Assembly: GCA_903828685.1 (NCBI GenBank) | Contig: CAIKNB010000083.1 | Coordinates: 1 to 11,484 of the forward strand | From: Candidatus Uhrbacteria bacterium | Lineage (GTDB): Bacteria > Patescibacteriota > Patescibacteriia > 2-12-FULL-60-25 | Direction: 5' to 3' | DNA: 11,484 bases | Part shown: positions 1 to 6,148 of the stretch, in pieces | How the letters are laid out: every line of letters starts with the position of its first letter | How positions within the stretch are numbered: the first letter of the stretch is position 1 | The notes under the pieces: generated by a model | The model's database searches: none | Seen by the model: only the letters and a program-made list of their open reading frames with translations | What the model was told of the DNA's origin: nothing | Program-made: the position numbers and the translations under genes

Positions 1-29
1 AGTCAAGTCGGCCAGACTGTCCGTGCATC

Positions 30-58
30 TTGATGAAAAGGCTAAAGATTGCTAATCT
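30..58 (+). promoter_or_regulatory. Promoter of tRNA-Arg
   Basis: TTGATG (30-35) and TAATCT (53-58) are separated by exactly 17 nt, each matching four of six sigma70-type consensus bases. Transcription would start near 65, a few nucleotides before the tRNA at 73, as expected for a short tRNA leader. It was read by eye; no other element competes in the first 70 nt. Confidence 0.6.
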
Positions 59-72
59 CGCAAAGAAATCAA

Positions 73-149
73 GCACCCCTAGCTCAGCTGGATAGAGCGC
101 TTCCCTCCGAAGGAAGAGGTCAGACGTTCGAATCGTCTGGGGTGCACCA
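73..149 (+). tRNA. tRNA-Arg (anticodon CCG)
   Basis: A complete cloverleaf can be folded by hand. The acceptor stem is GCACCCC (73-79) with GGGGTGC (139-145). The D arm is GCTC/GAGC (82-85, 95-98). The anticodon stem CTTCC/GGAAG (100-104, 112-116) holds the loop CTCCGAA with anticodon CCG at 107-109. The T arm is AGACG/CGTCT (122-126, 134-138) with loop TTCGAAT. The discriminator is A146 and CCA is encoded (147-149). Anticodon CCG reads the arginine codon CGG, and the A discriminator fits an arginine tRNA. It has its own promoter and a terminator directly downstream, so it appears to be a single-gene unit. Confidence 0.97.
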
Positions 150-152
150 CAC

Positions 153-178
153 AAAAACTCTCGACAGCGAGAGTTTTT
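153..178 (+). terminator. Intrinsic terminator after tRNA-Arg
   Basis: An 11-bp perfect stem, AAAAACTCTCG (153-163) with CGAGAGTTTTT (168-178), encloses the tetraloop ACAG. The 3' arm ends in five T. It starts four nucleotides after the encoded CCA and separates the tRNA from the next gene. The A-rich 5' arm could let it act on the opposite strand too. Confidence 0.85.
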
Positions 179-207
179 ATGAATTAGCGCAATGAACGCG
201 GAATTAG

Positions 208-213
208 TACACT
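208..213 (+). promoter_or_regulatory. Putative -10 element of the three-TM protein gene
   Basis: TACACT lies 10 nt before the ATG at 224 and matches TATAAT at four of six positions. The best -35 candidate (TTAGCG, 184-189, 18-nt spacer) is weak. There is no Shine-Dalgarno sequence before the ATG, so if this -10 is used the mRNA would be nearly leaderless. The preceding terminator (153-178) means the gene needs its own promoter. Position and resemblance to other -10 boxes in the window are the only support. Confidence 0.35.
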
Positions 214-223
214 AACCGCGACT

Positions 224-1111
224 ATGGCGTTCCACTTACCCACTCTGGCGCAAATCGGCTATCACCTGCTGTATGCGCTCTTCCTGTTTTTGGCGCTCAA
301 GCTGACTTGGCCCATGTACGCGGCTTTGCGGCGGCGGCACAGCGGCTTCGGTACGGTCTTCAACAGCGTGACGGAAAAACCCGAAGCCCTAGCCTCGGTC
401 AGCTTGCGTGACGTACATGGCCGCACCGTGCGCACCACGGTCTCGGATCGCGAAGGCCGCTATCGGCTGCTTGCGCCCAAAGGCGAATACATCGTGGACG
501 TGGTCAAACAAGGCTACACTTTCCCCTCAATCCACATCACCAAAGACAAAAACGATTCGGATTACGCCAGCATCCTGCCTTCGTCGCACATCATCATCAA
601 AGACTATGGCGCCATCACCAAGAACATACCCATCGATCCGCCCACCGGCACACGCCGTCCTTCGTTCTGGTCATTCCGCTTCCATCTGAACAAACATTTG
701 CAGGGCTTTGCAGCCTGGCTCGGACCGATCGTGGCCGTTGCCATCGTAGCCGTAGACCGATTTTCGATTATTACCTGGCTCCTGTTCGCCGTGTATCTGG
801 TGGTGGTGCTGGGCAGGTTGATCTCGTTCAAGACGCCCGAACCGCCCTTCGGTACGGTGCTGGATGCGGACACTAAGCGGCCGCTGGACCAAGCCGTGGT
901 CCGCGTATTCGAGACGCGTTTCAACAAACTGCTGGAAACGCAGATCACATCGACTAAAGGGCGCTATGCCTTCATCGTGAACCGCGGGTCGTACAAAATC
1001 TACGTCAAAAAACAGGGCTACAAGAGCGTGATGATAAAATTCCCGACCGTAAAGAATAACGGCACGTTGCTGGTCAAAGACGTGAAGATGCAAAGGCTGG
1101 CCGCAAAATGA
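224..1111 (+). CDS. Membrane protein with two carboxypeptidase-regulatory-like domains
   Basis: This 295-aa protein is a duplicated unit of a membrane segment followed by a beta-rich domain. Hydrophobic segments are at about 11-27, 163-179 and 183-202. The two soluble domains (about 43-139 and 209-292) share the pattern FGTV, then a K-P-rich turn, V-x-x-R/F, GRY, and KQGY near the end. That resembles the carboxypeptidase regulatory-like/CnaB-like beta-sandwich, which usually serves as a binding or structural module. No enzymatic residues are seen. Positive charges follow TM1 (RRR, 36-38), precede TM2 (RRPSF region) and follow TM3, so the positive-inside rule places both domains in the cytoplasm. 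The ATG at 224 is the only ATG before the upstream in-frame stop at 185; it lacks an SD site. The fold is inferred from pattern only and the function is unknown. Confidence 0.85.
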   Translation: MAFHLPTLAQIGYHLLYALFLFLALKLTWPMYAALRRRHSGFGTVFNSVTEKPEALASVSLRDVHGRTVRTTVSDREGRYRLLAPKGEYIVDVVKQGYTFPSIHITKDKNDSDYASILPSSHIIIKDYGAITKNIPIDPPTGTRRPSFWSFRFHLNKHLQGFAAWLGPIVAVAIVAVDRFSIITWLLFAVYLVVVLGRLISFKTPEPPFGTVLDADTKRPLDQAVVRVFETRFNKLLETQITSTKGRYAFIVNRGSYKIYVKKQGYKSVMIKFPTVKNNGTLLVKDVKMQRLAAK

Positions 1112-1121
1112 AATATGGAAA

Positions 1122-1147
1122 AGGCCCGACGTGAACACGTCGGGCCT
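1122..1147 (-). terminator. Terminator of the 454-aa protein gene
   Basis: AGGCCCGACGT (1122-1132) pairs perfectly with ACGTCGGGCCT (1137-1147) around the loop GAAC. Read on the minus strand, the hairpin is followed by TTTTCC, a short T-tract. It lies 17 nt beyond the minus-strand stop at 1165 and 10 nt beyond the plus-strand stop at 1111. It may therefore block read-through from both convergent genes, although the plus strand has no T-tract. Confidence 0.8.
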
Positions 1148-1164
1148 CGAGTCGGAATAAAGGG

Positions 1165-2529
1165 CTACTCGCTCTTTTTGCCCCAAAGCGATTTTTGGAG
1201 ATCGTCAGCTTCCTCATGCAGCTTTGTTTCCGCCGCATGCATCCCATCAAGCTCCTGCCTGATTGCGTTCAAACGTTCGAGCTTGGGTTGGTCGCGGAAT
1301 GAGAGTTCGCTCTCGATCTGTTGGATGCAATAACTGGCTGCTTCCAATATCGGATTCAGGAGCTTAAGCGCGTCCCTCAATTCCCCTTCACCAGCCCGTT
1401 TGATGAACGTAATGCGCTGATCGGCGGTCTTGCGAAGCAAGCTGAACAGATTGGATAATCCTCCTGAACCGCCTTCAAGCTCGCGATCTTCGGCTGAACG
1501 CAGCGTCGGATTCACGTTGCCCACGGTAAAGGATGGCGCCGGGAAAGAACGCCGAGATTCAGGGGGCGGCGCCGGATCGGTCGCACCGCCATCCATCGAC
1601 TGCCTGATCATCACTTCGCCCGGCAAAATCAGCTGCTGCTCAACCGTCTTCTCAGTCCTTAAGTCGTAAAGCTCGAATCCCGGAACGCAGATGCAGGTGT
1701 CCGAAAACTTCTCACTCGGTGCATCGCGGTACAAAATGCACAACGACGAACCGTCAGCTCGAGTCTTGGCATCGCCGACGAATACGTCAAAGTATTTGCT
1801 GGCTGCGGCCTGATCGGCAGGCAATCCTTCGAGCACTTCGCTAAAGGTCTGGCGCAATGTCTGATCGTCGTTTTTCACGAAGCCGAAGTTGGACTCCAAA
1901 ATCTTCACGATCTCCATCTCCGTGGCGCCGATAATCTTGACCGCGCGCTCGCTTATCAGTAACGAGCAGATGCTTTGCGGATGCTGCCTGAAGCGAAAGA
2001 CTTGCCAGCCTTGGGCTTCCCGTCCGGTACGCGCGATGACGCCGGACGAAATGAACTTCTGCAGATCGCGGTAATAGGCTTCGCCGCCGCAATCCAATGA
2101 ACGCGGAGCCCATCCGTTATACAGCTGCTCCGCGGTATTGCATGGGATGTCCACCAGATATTCCGCATCCTGGACATACGGGTTAGCCAGCATGGATGTC
2201 CAGAGGCTGTGCTCGGGCGGCGTCAGGAACATCACATGCGTGATGCTCTCGCAGCCGATCGAATAATGGCGCAGCACGTTGTCTGCGGTGTCGGCGTTGT
2301 AATGCCAACGATCGTCTTCCGGTTCCAGCGGTGCCTGCAGGATGCCTTTGTCCAGCAGGAACTTGATCATGGCGTCGACATTCCGCTTTCCGACTACGCA
2401 CATGACTCTGGTCCGCGCATCATCCAGCGTAATGAACTTATCCCGGTTTAAGCCTTCGATGATCTTCCTGATGGCCTCATCCAGATAATGCGGCCGTTTA
2501 CGCAAAAATAAAGCTTGTCTTGATGGCAT
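1165..2529 (-). CDS. Uncharacterised cytoplasmic protein, 454 aa
   Basis: I do not recognise a family. The N-terminal third (about 10-65) is helical and charged and could be a winged-helix-like module (KFITLDDAR, then a helix ending DKGILQ). A mixed alpha/beta region follows to about 305. A linker rich in proline, serine and glycine spans about 311-358. The last 95 residues are strongly helical with heptad-like spacing (KLLNPILEAASYCIQQIE, then KLERLNAIRQELDG), probably a coiled coil or helical hairpin. No signal peptide or TM segment is visible. The start is the ATG at 2529, because GGAGGTG (2535-2541) sits at ideal distance; a longer reading from TTG at 2571 would translate that SD as Gly-Gly-Val. 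The gene has its own promoter and terminator and appears monocistronic. The modular layout suggests a scaffold or regulator, but this is a guess. Confidence 0.85.
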   Translation of the reverse strand: MPSRQALFLRKRPHYLDEAIRKIIEGLNRDKFITLDDARTRVMCVVGKRNVDAMIKFLLDKGILQAPLEPEDDRWHYNADTADNVLRHYSIGCESITHVMFLTPPEHSLWTSMLANPYVQDAEYLVDIPCNTAEQLYNGWAPRSLDCGGEAYYRDLQKFISSGVIARTGREAQGWQVFRFRQHPQSICSLLISERAVKIIGATEMEIVKILESNFGFVKNDDQTLRQTFSEVLEGLPADQAAASKYFDVFVGDAKTRADGSSLCILYRDAPSEKFSDTCICVPGFELYDLRTEKTVEQQLILPGEVMIRQSMDGGATDPAPPPESRRSFPAPSFTVGNVNPTLRSAEDRELEGGSGGLSNLFSLLRKTADQRITFIKRAGEGELRDALKLLNPILEAASYCIQQIESELSFRDQPKLERLNAIRQELDGMHAAETKLHEEADDLQKSLWGKKSE

Positions 2530-2534
2530 GTCAA

Positions 2535-2541
2535 CACCTCC
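2535..2541 (-). promoter_or_regulatory. Strong Shine-Dalgarno site fixing the start at 2529
   Basis: Minus-strand GGAGGTG lies five nucleotides before the ATG at 2529, seven from the GGAGG core. It is the best SD match in the window. It falls inside the longer open frame that begins with TTG at 2571, so it decides against that start. Confidence 0.85.
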
Positions 2542-2561
2542 GTTGTAAAGTTCGATATTCG

Positions 2562-2590
2562 AGCATGCCAAATTTTCGGGTTTTTGTCAA
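2562..2590 (-). promoter_or_regulatory. Promoter of the 454-aa protein gene
   Basis: On the minus strand a perfect -35 TTGACA (2585-2590) is followed after 17 nt by CATGCT (2562-2567). The hexamer is a poor -10, but it is preceded by TGG, giving an extended TGn motif. Predicted transcription starts near 2555, leaving a leader of about 26 nt that contains the SD. The TTTGACAAAA start resembles that of the kinase promoter. Confidence 0.5.
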
Positions 2591-2618
2591 AGCCTGAGCC
2601 GCCAACCGCTTAAATGCA

Positions 2619-3647
2619 TCAACCGCGGAAAAATTGCTTAATGAAAGCCAAACGGTATAGATAGATGTTGAAAGGCAAATCCCACACGCCGCAGAGATCG
2701 AACTGCCTGCCGCCCCAGCCGCGCTTGAAGCGCGTGATGCCTTCCCATGACGGCTTGTAATAATACATGGCTTTGGATTCGGGATTTGCGCCCCAAAAAT
2801 CGTAGAGCTTGTAACCGCGGCGTTGTGCATCCAGAATCGCATCCCACTGCACGGCGAATGGCGCCATGACGTTGCGTTCGTCATTTGACGAAGCGCCGTG
2901 GAGATATGTGACCGTATCGCCGAAATACATCTCCATGTTGGCAGAAAGGACTTTGCCCCGGAATTCAGCCAGCCTGATTTCGGCCTGACCGTTGGCGTGC
3001 ATGATCGAATACGTGTCGCGCAGATATCTTCGGTCGTGCAGCACCACGCGGTTGCGCTCGGCTGTCTGTTCGGTCAAATCCAAAAAAGCCTCCACGTCTT
3101 TTGGTTCGCGCGCCAACCTTGAGGTCACGCAGTGCTTGGCAGCCACGCGGATGTTGTAGCGCGTTTTTTCGTGCATGTTATGGAGCAGCTCGTCTTGCGA
3201 TTTATCCAAATCAAGTAGAATGGTGGATGTGGGATTGCCGGCCGGCGTGCGGCGGAAAGATAGCGGCACCAAACCTTCGGGATGATTGAGTTCGGAAACC
3301 GGTTCCAAACGCCAAAACAGGCTTCCGTGGTGCAGTTCTTTCACCTGCAACAGCTCTTCGCACAGCTTGAACATGACGTCGCGGCGCGCATTTGTTTCGA
3401 GTTTGGAAGAAAAAACCGGACCGCGTGGCGCAAACCAATAACCGGTGCCGAATTTTTTTTTGCGATATTCCAGCTGCACTGCCGCTTGCCAATCGCTACC
3501 ATCGCTCAAGGCAAAACGACGCACCATGGCGCCGCGCGACTCGCTCAATTCTCCCCATGCCCAAGACTGCGCGTACTGCGCATAGGTTTGCGCAGCTTGC
3601 CAGTTGTCCCATTCTTCGCGGCTGGTGATTTGGATGAGCTTCATCAT
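2619..3647 (-). CDS. FemA/FemB-family peptidoglycan bridge aminoacyltransferase
   Basis: FemA/FemB/FemX proteins move amino acids from aminoacyl-tRNA onto lipid-linked peptidoglycan precursors at the inner face of the membrane, building interpeptide bridges. This 342-aa protein fits the family's two tandem GNAT-like halves (about 1-145 and 146-342). Family-like signatures in the second half are NMHEKTRYNIRVAAK (157-171), YLHGASS (248-254), YDFWGANP (282-289) and GITRFKRGWGG (303-313). There is no long coiled-coil arm of the staphylococcal FemA type, so it is nearer to compact FemX-like members. No signal or TM segment is seen. Its ATG overlaps the ruvA stop as ATGA. The second ATG, at 3644, has better spacing to the AGGA inside the ruvA end, so the protein may start one residue later. 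The amino acid donor cannot be told from sequence. Confidence 0.9.
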   Translation of the reverse strand: MMKLIQITSREEWDNWQAAQTYAQYAQSWAWGELSESRGAMVRRFALSDGSDWQAAVQLEYRKKKFGTGYWFAPRGPVFSSKLETNARRDVMFKLCEELLQVKELHHGSLFWRLEPVSELNHPEGLVPLSFRRTPAGNPTSTILLDLDKSQDELLHNMHEKTRYNIRVAAKHCVTSRLAREPKDVEAFLDLTEQTAERNRVVLHDRRYLRDTYSIMHANGQAEIRLAEFRGKVLSANMEMYFGDTVTYLHGASSNDERNVMAPFAVQWDAILDAQRRGYKLYDFWGANPESKAMYYYKPSWEGITRFKRGWGGRQFDLCGVWDLPFNIYLYRLAFIKQFFRG

Positions 3648-4201
3648 TTTCCTAAATACTTAAGCGCCTGTCTGATCCTCTCCGGAATATCCACGATATC
3701 TTTACTGACAGGTTTTAGGGCTTCACGCGCCTGCTGCGAAGAATAACCAAGCGACACCAAAGCATCCACCACTTCGGAATCTCCGGGCAAAGCATCCACG
3801 TCTTCGACCAGCTTGCCCTGCAACTCCAGCACGATCTTTTGCGCTGTCTTTTTGCCCACGCCAGGAACCGATGTGAGCAGCGCCAAATCCCCTTTCATGA
3901 CCGCGGCTTTGACCTGGCCGACTTCGCCGACAGACATGATGGTGAGCGCGACTTTGGGTCCCACGCCCGAGACATTAAGCAGCCGCTCAAAAAATTCCTG
4001 CTCGCTCCATGAGGCGAAACCGTACAGGTCGCGAGCATCTTCACGCACATGGTCATGGATGTAGAACAAACGCTCCTCCCCTGCCTTGGCGTTGGATAAC
4101 GTGCCGGATGCGGCTTTGATGGCATAACCCACGCCGCAGACTTCGAGCAACAAAAACGCCGCGTGGACTTCGAGTACTTTGCCTTTGAGCGAACCAATCA
4201 T
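3644..4201 (-). CDS. ruvA: Holliday junction DNA helicase subunit RuvA
   Basis: RuvA binds the four-way Holliday junction as a tetramer and recruits the RuvB motor for branch migration in recombination and repair. At 185 aa it is slightly shorter than the usual 190-205. The N-terminal OB domain starts MIGSLKGKV and ends near DLYGF (58-62). Two helix-hairpin-helix motifs bind DNA: LLNVSGVGPKVAL (74-86) and LLTSVPGVGKKTA (108-120). After a short linker, domain III (about 142-185) holds the RuvB-contacting region (VVDALVSLGYSSQQA). I chose the ATG at 4201, which begins the family N terminus; upstream in-frame codons run through the promoter and the kinase terminator. No SD precedes it. ruvB and ruvC are not in the window. 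The gene overlaps femAB by four bases, so the two are probably co-transcribed and coupled. Confidence 0.97.
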   Translation of the reverse strand: MIGSLKGKVLEVHAAFLLLEVCGVGYAIKAASGTLSNAKAGEERLFYIHDHVREDARDLYGFASWSEQEFFERLLNVSGVGPKVALTIMSVGEVGQVKAAVMKGDLALLTSVPGVGKKTAQKIVLELQGKLVEDVDALPGDSEVVDALVSLGYSSQQAREALKPVSKDIVDIPERIRQALKYLGK

Positions 4202-4211
4202 ATTCAGACAC

Positions 4212-4240
4212 AGGGTAGCCGGAAGAGAGGCGTTAGACAA
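4212..4240 (-). promoter_or_regulatory. Putative ruvA promoter
   Basis: On the minus strand TTGTCT (4235-4240) and TACCCT (4212-4217) are 17 nt apart. The -10 ends 10 nt before the ruvA ATG, so the transcript would be almost leaderless, matching the lack of an SD. It lies in the 54 nt left between the kinase terminator and ruvA, where a promoter is needed. The -10 matches consensus at only three positions. Confidence 0.4.
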
Positions 4241-4255
4241 TAGAGCCAAAAATAA

Positions 4256-4283
4256 AACCCCCGGCGGAACACCGACGGGGGTT
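4256..4283 (-). terminator. Intrinsic terminator of the kinase gene
   Basis: AACCCCCG (4276-4283 read on minus) pairs with CGGGGGTT (4256-4263), with an inner three-pair CGG/CCG helix after one mismatch and a TGTT loop. The minus strand continues TTATTTTTGG, a clear U-rich tail. It begins 10 nt after the kinase stop and isolates the kinase from ruvA-femAB. Confidence 0.9.
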
Positions 4284-4292
4284 GATGATGAA

Positions 4293-5990
4293 TCAGCGGG
4301 CTTCAGGCGGGAGCGGATCCACGCCTTCGAAGCTAAGGTACTTTTCGTAATACTGCCGCGCTTCATCGCTCTTGCCAGCCTTGCGCGCGCAGTCGCCCAA
4401 GATGCGGAAAGGCTTGGGGAATGCCGGATACACGGCGAGCACGGCATTCATGTTGCTCGAGGCCGTGCGGCAATCTCCGGCCTTGGCCGCATCCGCGCCG
4501 CGCTGGAAGATCTGGAACGGCCGGCTGCCCGCGAGCGGTCCGCTGTCCGGATGGCGTTTGGCGCTCGCCACAGGCAACGCAGTTTCAGCCGAAGAGCTGG
4601 GCAGCGGAACCGAAGACGGAGCGACGGCAGACACGAACTGAGGGGCCGCAGGTGCAGAGTAAGCCTTCTCGCTAAGCCACGGCCACAGTATAAAAGCGAC
4701 CACCAACACGGCAGCTAAACCGAAAGCTAGAATGATGGGGCGCGAAATGGACGAGGACGCGAAATGGCGCGAGGGAGGCTTGAGTATAAGCCGCACCGGC
4801 GCAGACTGCGCTTTTGGCGCGGGCCGTAAAGGCACCGGAGCCACAGACTGGACAGGCGCGCGTTCGGAATCATCCGGGTCGGCCAATCCGCCTTCGCGCT
4901 CCAACTCATACTGCTCCACCTTGTCCAACATAGTCTGGAGGCGCCCGACGCCAGCAGGACGATCCCAAGGATTCTTGGCCAAGCAGGCGTCAACCAATTC
5001 GACCAGATATGGATTCAAGTCATCCACGAAATCTGACATTGGGGGATGGCGCGAGTTGGGATTGATGACCTTGGCCAGCACGAACTGGGCCAGCTGACGA
5101 TATTCCTGATCTGGCGTACGCGGCTTATCGTCGGGCGGAAGCTCGCCGGCCTCGGCCGTGAAGGGCAACCGTCCGGTAATCAGTTCATACAGCATGACGC
5201 CGCATGACCAGATGTCCGAATACGGCCCCACGAACCACGGCATGCCCGTGTCATCATTGATCAAGCACTTGCCGACCGTAGCCGCTTCCGGGGACATGTA
5301 GTTAGGCGTGCCCACCACCACATCCTGCCGGGTCAACACCGAGTCTTCGCTATGCTCCAGGCTCTTGGAGATGCCCAAGTCGGCGAGCTTAACGTAATCG
5401 CGTCCCTTGTACTTGGTCACCATGACGTTATCCGGCTTGATGTCGCGGTGCACAATGCCATGCTTGTGCAGTTCGCCCAAAGCGTCGAGGAACTGCCGAA
5501 CAACGTCGAGCATGAAATCCAGCGGCACGAGGGAACGCTGAATCCTGGCTGTGGCCGGATTGTATGCTTGCGCCCGCAGCAGCTGCAGGGCATAGAGCTC
5601 GCGGATCTGCGAGAGGTTGCGCGCGCCGTCCACATACTCCATGACAAAGAACGGACGCGCTTCCTGATCCACGCCCACATTGATCAAGCGCACGAGATGC
5701 GGATGGTGGACGCGGTTCGAAAACTTGGCTTCGCGCACAAAACGATCCAAACCGTCTTCTGTAAAATTGTACACATCCTCGAGCATGTACTTGATGGCCA
5801 CGATGCGCGGCTTGTCGCCATGCTTTTCGCGGTAACTCGGTGGTGGATTCAGATCGATTGCGCGGTAGACTGTTGCCATGCCGCCTTCGCCGATCTGTTC
5901 CAAGAGCTCGTACATCAGCCGTTTGCGGGTATCCGCCTCGGCTAGACAGCGGCTCGTGATCTTACACGGCAATTCGTCTCGGATACGCAT
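4293..5990 (-). CDS. Transmembrane Hanks-type serine/threonine protein kinase with TPR-like tail
   Basis: This 565-aa kinase should phosphorylate Ser/Thr on cytoplasmic proteins. Visible kinase elements are the P-loop GEGGMATVY (34-42), VAIK with Lys67, the alphaC Glu87, HRDIKPDN (181-188) with catalytic Asp183, DLG (204-206) in place of DFG, GTPNYMSPE (227-235) as P+1 loop and APE equivalent, DIWSCGVMLYEL (259-270) and Arg344. All key catalytic residues are present, so it is probably active. Extra residues lie at about 48-62, 127-155 and 239-256. A linker rich in Pro, Ala and charged residues leads to one TM helix (about 417-438). After a Ser/Ala/Pro-rich stretch, residues about 493-555 look like a TPR pair (FQRGADAAKAGD and ARQYYEKYLSFEG), presumably extracytoplasmic. 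PASTA repeats are absent. The start is supported by AGGAG eight nucleotides upstream. No phosphatase or substrate gene is adjacent. Confidence 0.95.
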   Translation of the reverse strand: MRIRDELPCKITSRCLAEADTRKRLMYELLEQIGEGGMATVYRAIDLNPPPSYREKHGDKPRIVAIKYMLEDVYNFTEDGLDRFVREAKFSNRVHHPHLVRLINVGVDQEARPFFVMEYVDGARNLSQIRELYALQLLRAQAYNPATARIQRSLVPLDFMLDVVRQFLDALGELHKHGIVHRDIKPDNVMVTKYKGRDYVKLADLGISKSLEHSEDSVLTRQDVVVGTPNYMSPEAATVGKCLINDDTGMPWFVGPYSDIWSCGVMLYELITGRLPFTAEAGELPPDDKPRTPDQEYRQLAQFVLAKVINPNSRHPPMSDFVDDLNPYLVELVDACLAKNPWDRPAGVGRLQTMLDKVEQYELEREGGLADPDDSERAPVQSVAPVPLRPAPKAQSAPVRLILKPPSRHFASSSISRPIILAFGLAAVLVVAFILWPWLSEKAYSAPAAPQFVSAVAPSSVPLPSSSAETALPVASAKRHPDSGPLAGSRPFQIFQRGADAAKAGDCRTASSNMNAVLAVYPAFPKPFRILGDCARKAGKSDEARQYYEKYLSFEGVDPLPPEAR

Positions 5991-5998
5991 GCCAAAGT

Positions 5999-6003
5999 CT
6001 CCT
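5999..6003 (-). promoter_or_regulatory. Shine-Dalgarno site of the kinase gene
   Basis: Minus-strand AGGAG lies eight nucleotides before the ATG at 5990. It fixes the start at the first in-frame ATG and shows that this mRNA is leadered, unlike several others in the window. Confidence 0.8.
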
Positions 6004-6021
6004 GTTGAGTTGTCGATGTGC

Positions 6022-6046
6022 TCCGCGGAACTATTCCGCGGAATAG
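6022..6046 (-). promoter_or_regulatory. Palindromic operator or 5' hairpin of the kinase gene
   Basis: CTATTCCGCGGAATAG (6031-6046) is a perfect 16-bp palindrome. Its core TCCGCGGAA recurs at 6022-6030, in the same orientation with a 13-bp period. It lies just downstream of the -10 box (6050-6055), across the predicted start near 6043. It could be a tandem operator for a dimeric repressor. Alternatively the two copies can pair in RNA (9-bp stem, 3-nt loop) to form a hairpin at the extreme 5' end of the transcript. Confidence 0.55.
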
Positions 6047-6049
6047 ATG

Positions 6050-6078
6050 AACATAGACCAAAACCCCGGTTTTGTCAA
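6050..6078 (-). promoter_or_regulatory. Promoter of the kinase gene
   Basis: On the minus strand a perfect -35 TTGACA (6073-6078) and TATGTT (6050-6055, four of six consensus positions) are 17 nt apart. The predicted start near 6043 gives a leader of about 52 nt with a good SD. It is the best promoter in the window and sits between the ileS terminator and the kinase gene. Confidence 0.75.
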
Positions 6079-6104
6079 ACCTTTCAGGCCTGCATCCGAT
6101 ACCA

Positions 6105-6131
6105 AAAAAGGCGCAAAACATGCGCCTTTTT
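6105..6131 (-). terminator. Intrinsic terminator of ileS
   Basis: An 11-bp stem AAAAAGGCGCA (minus 6131-6121) with TGCGCCTTTTT (minus 6115-6105) closes a five-base loop, and the T run continues to six on the minus strand. It begins 18 nt after the ileS stop. The plus strand also ends in five T, so it may work both ways. Confidence 0.9.
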
Positions 6132-6148
6132 CATGTATTTTGAATGAT

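Noticed and set aside
2530..2571. Fourteen extra residues at the N terminus of the 454-aa protein from TTG at 2571
   Set aside because: The segment contains the SD sequence and lies upstream of or over the predicted transcription start.
4202..4447. An 82-residue N-terminal extension of RuvA
   Set aside because: It would translate the promoter, the kinase terminator and part of the kinase gene. RuvA proteins begin at the MIGSLKG position (4201).
5352..5945. A 197-codon plus-strand open frame antisense to the kinase
   Set aside because: It mirrors the conserved kinase core, with no independent start signal or family resemblance.
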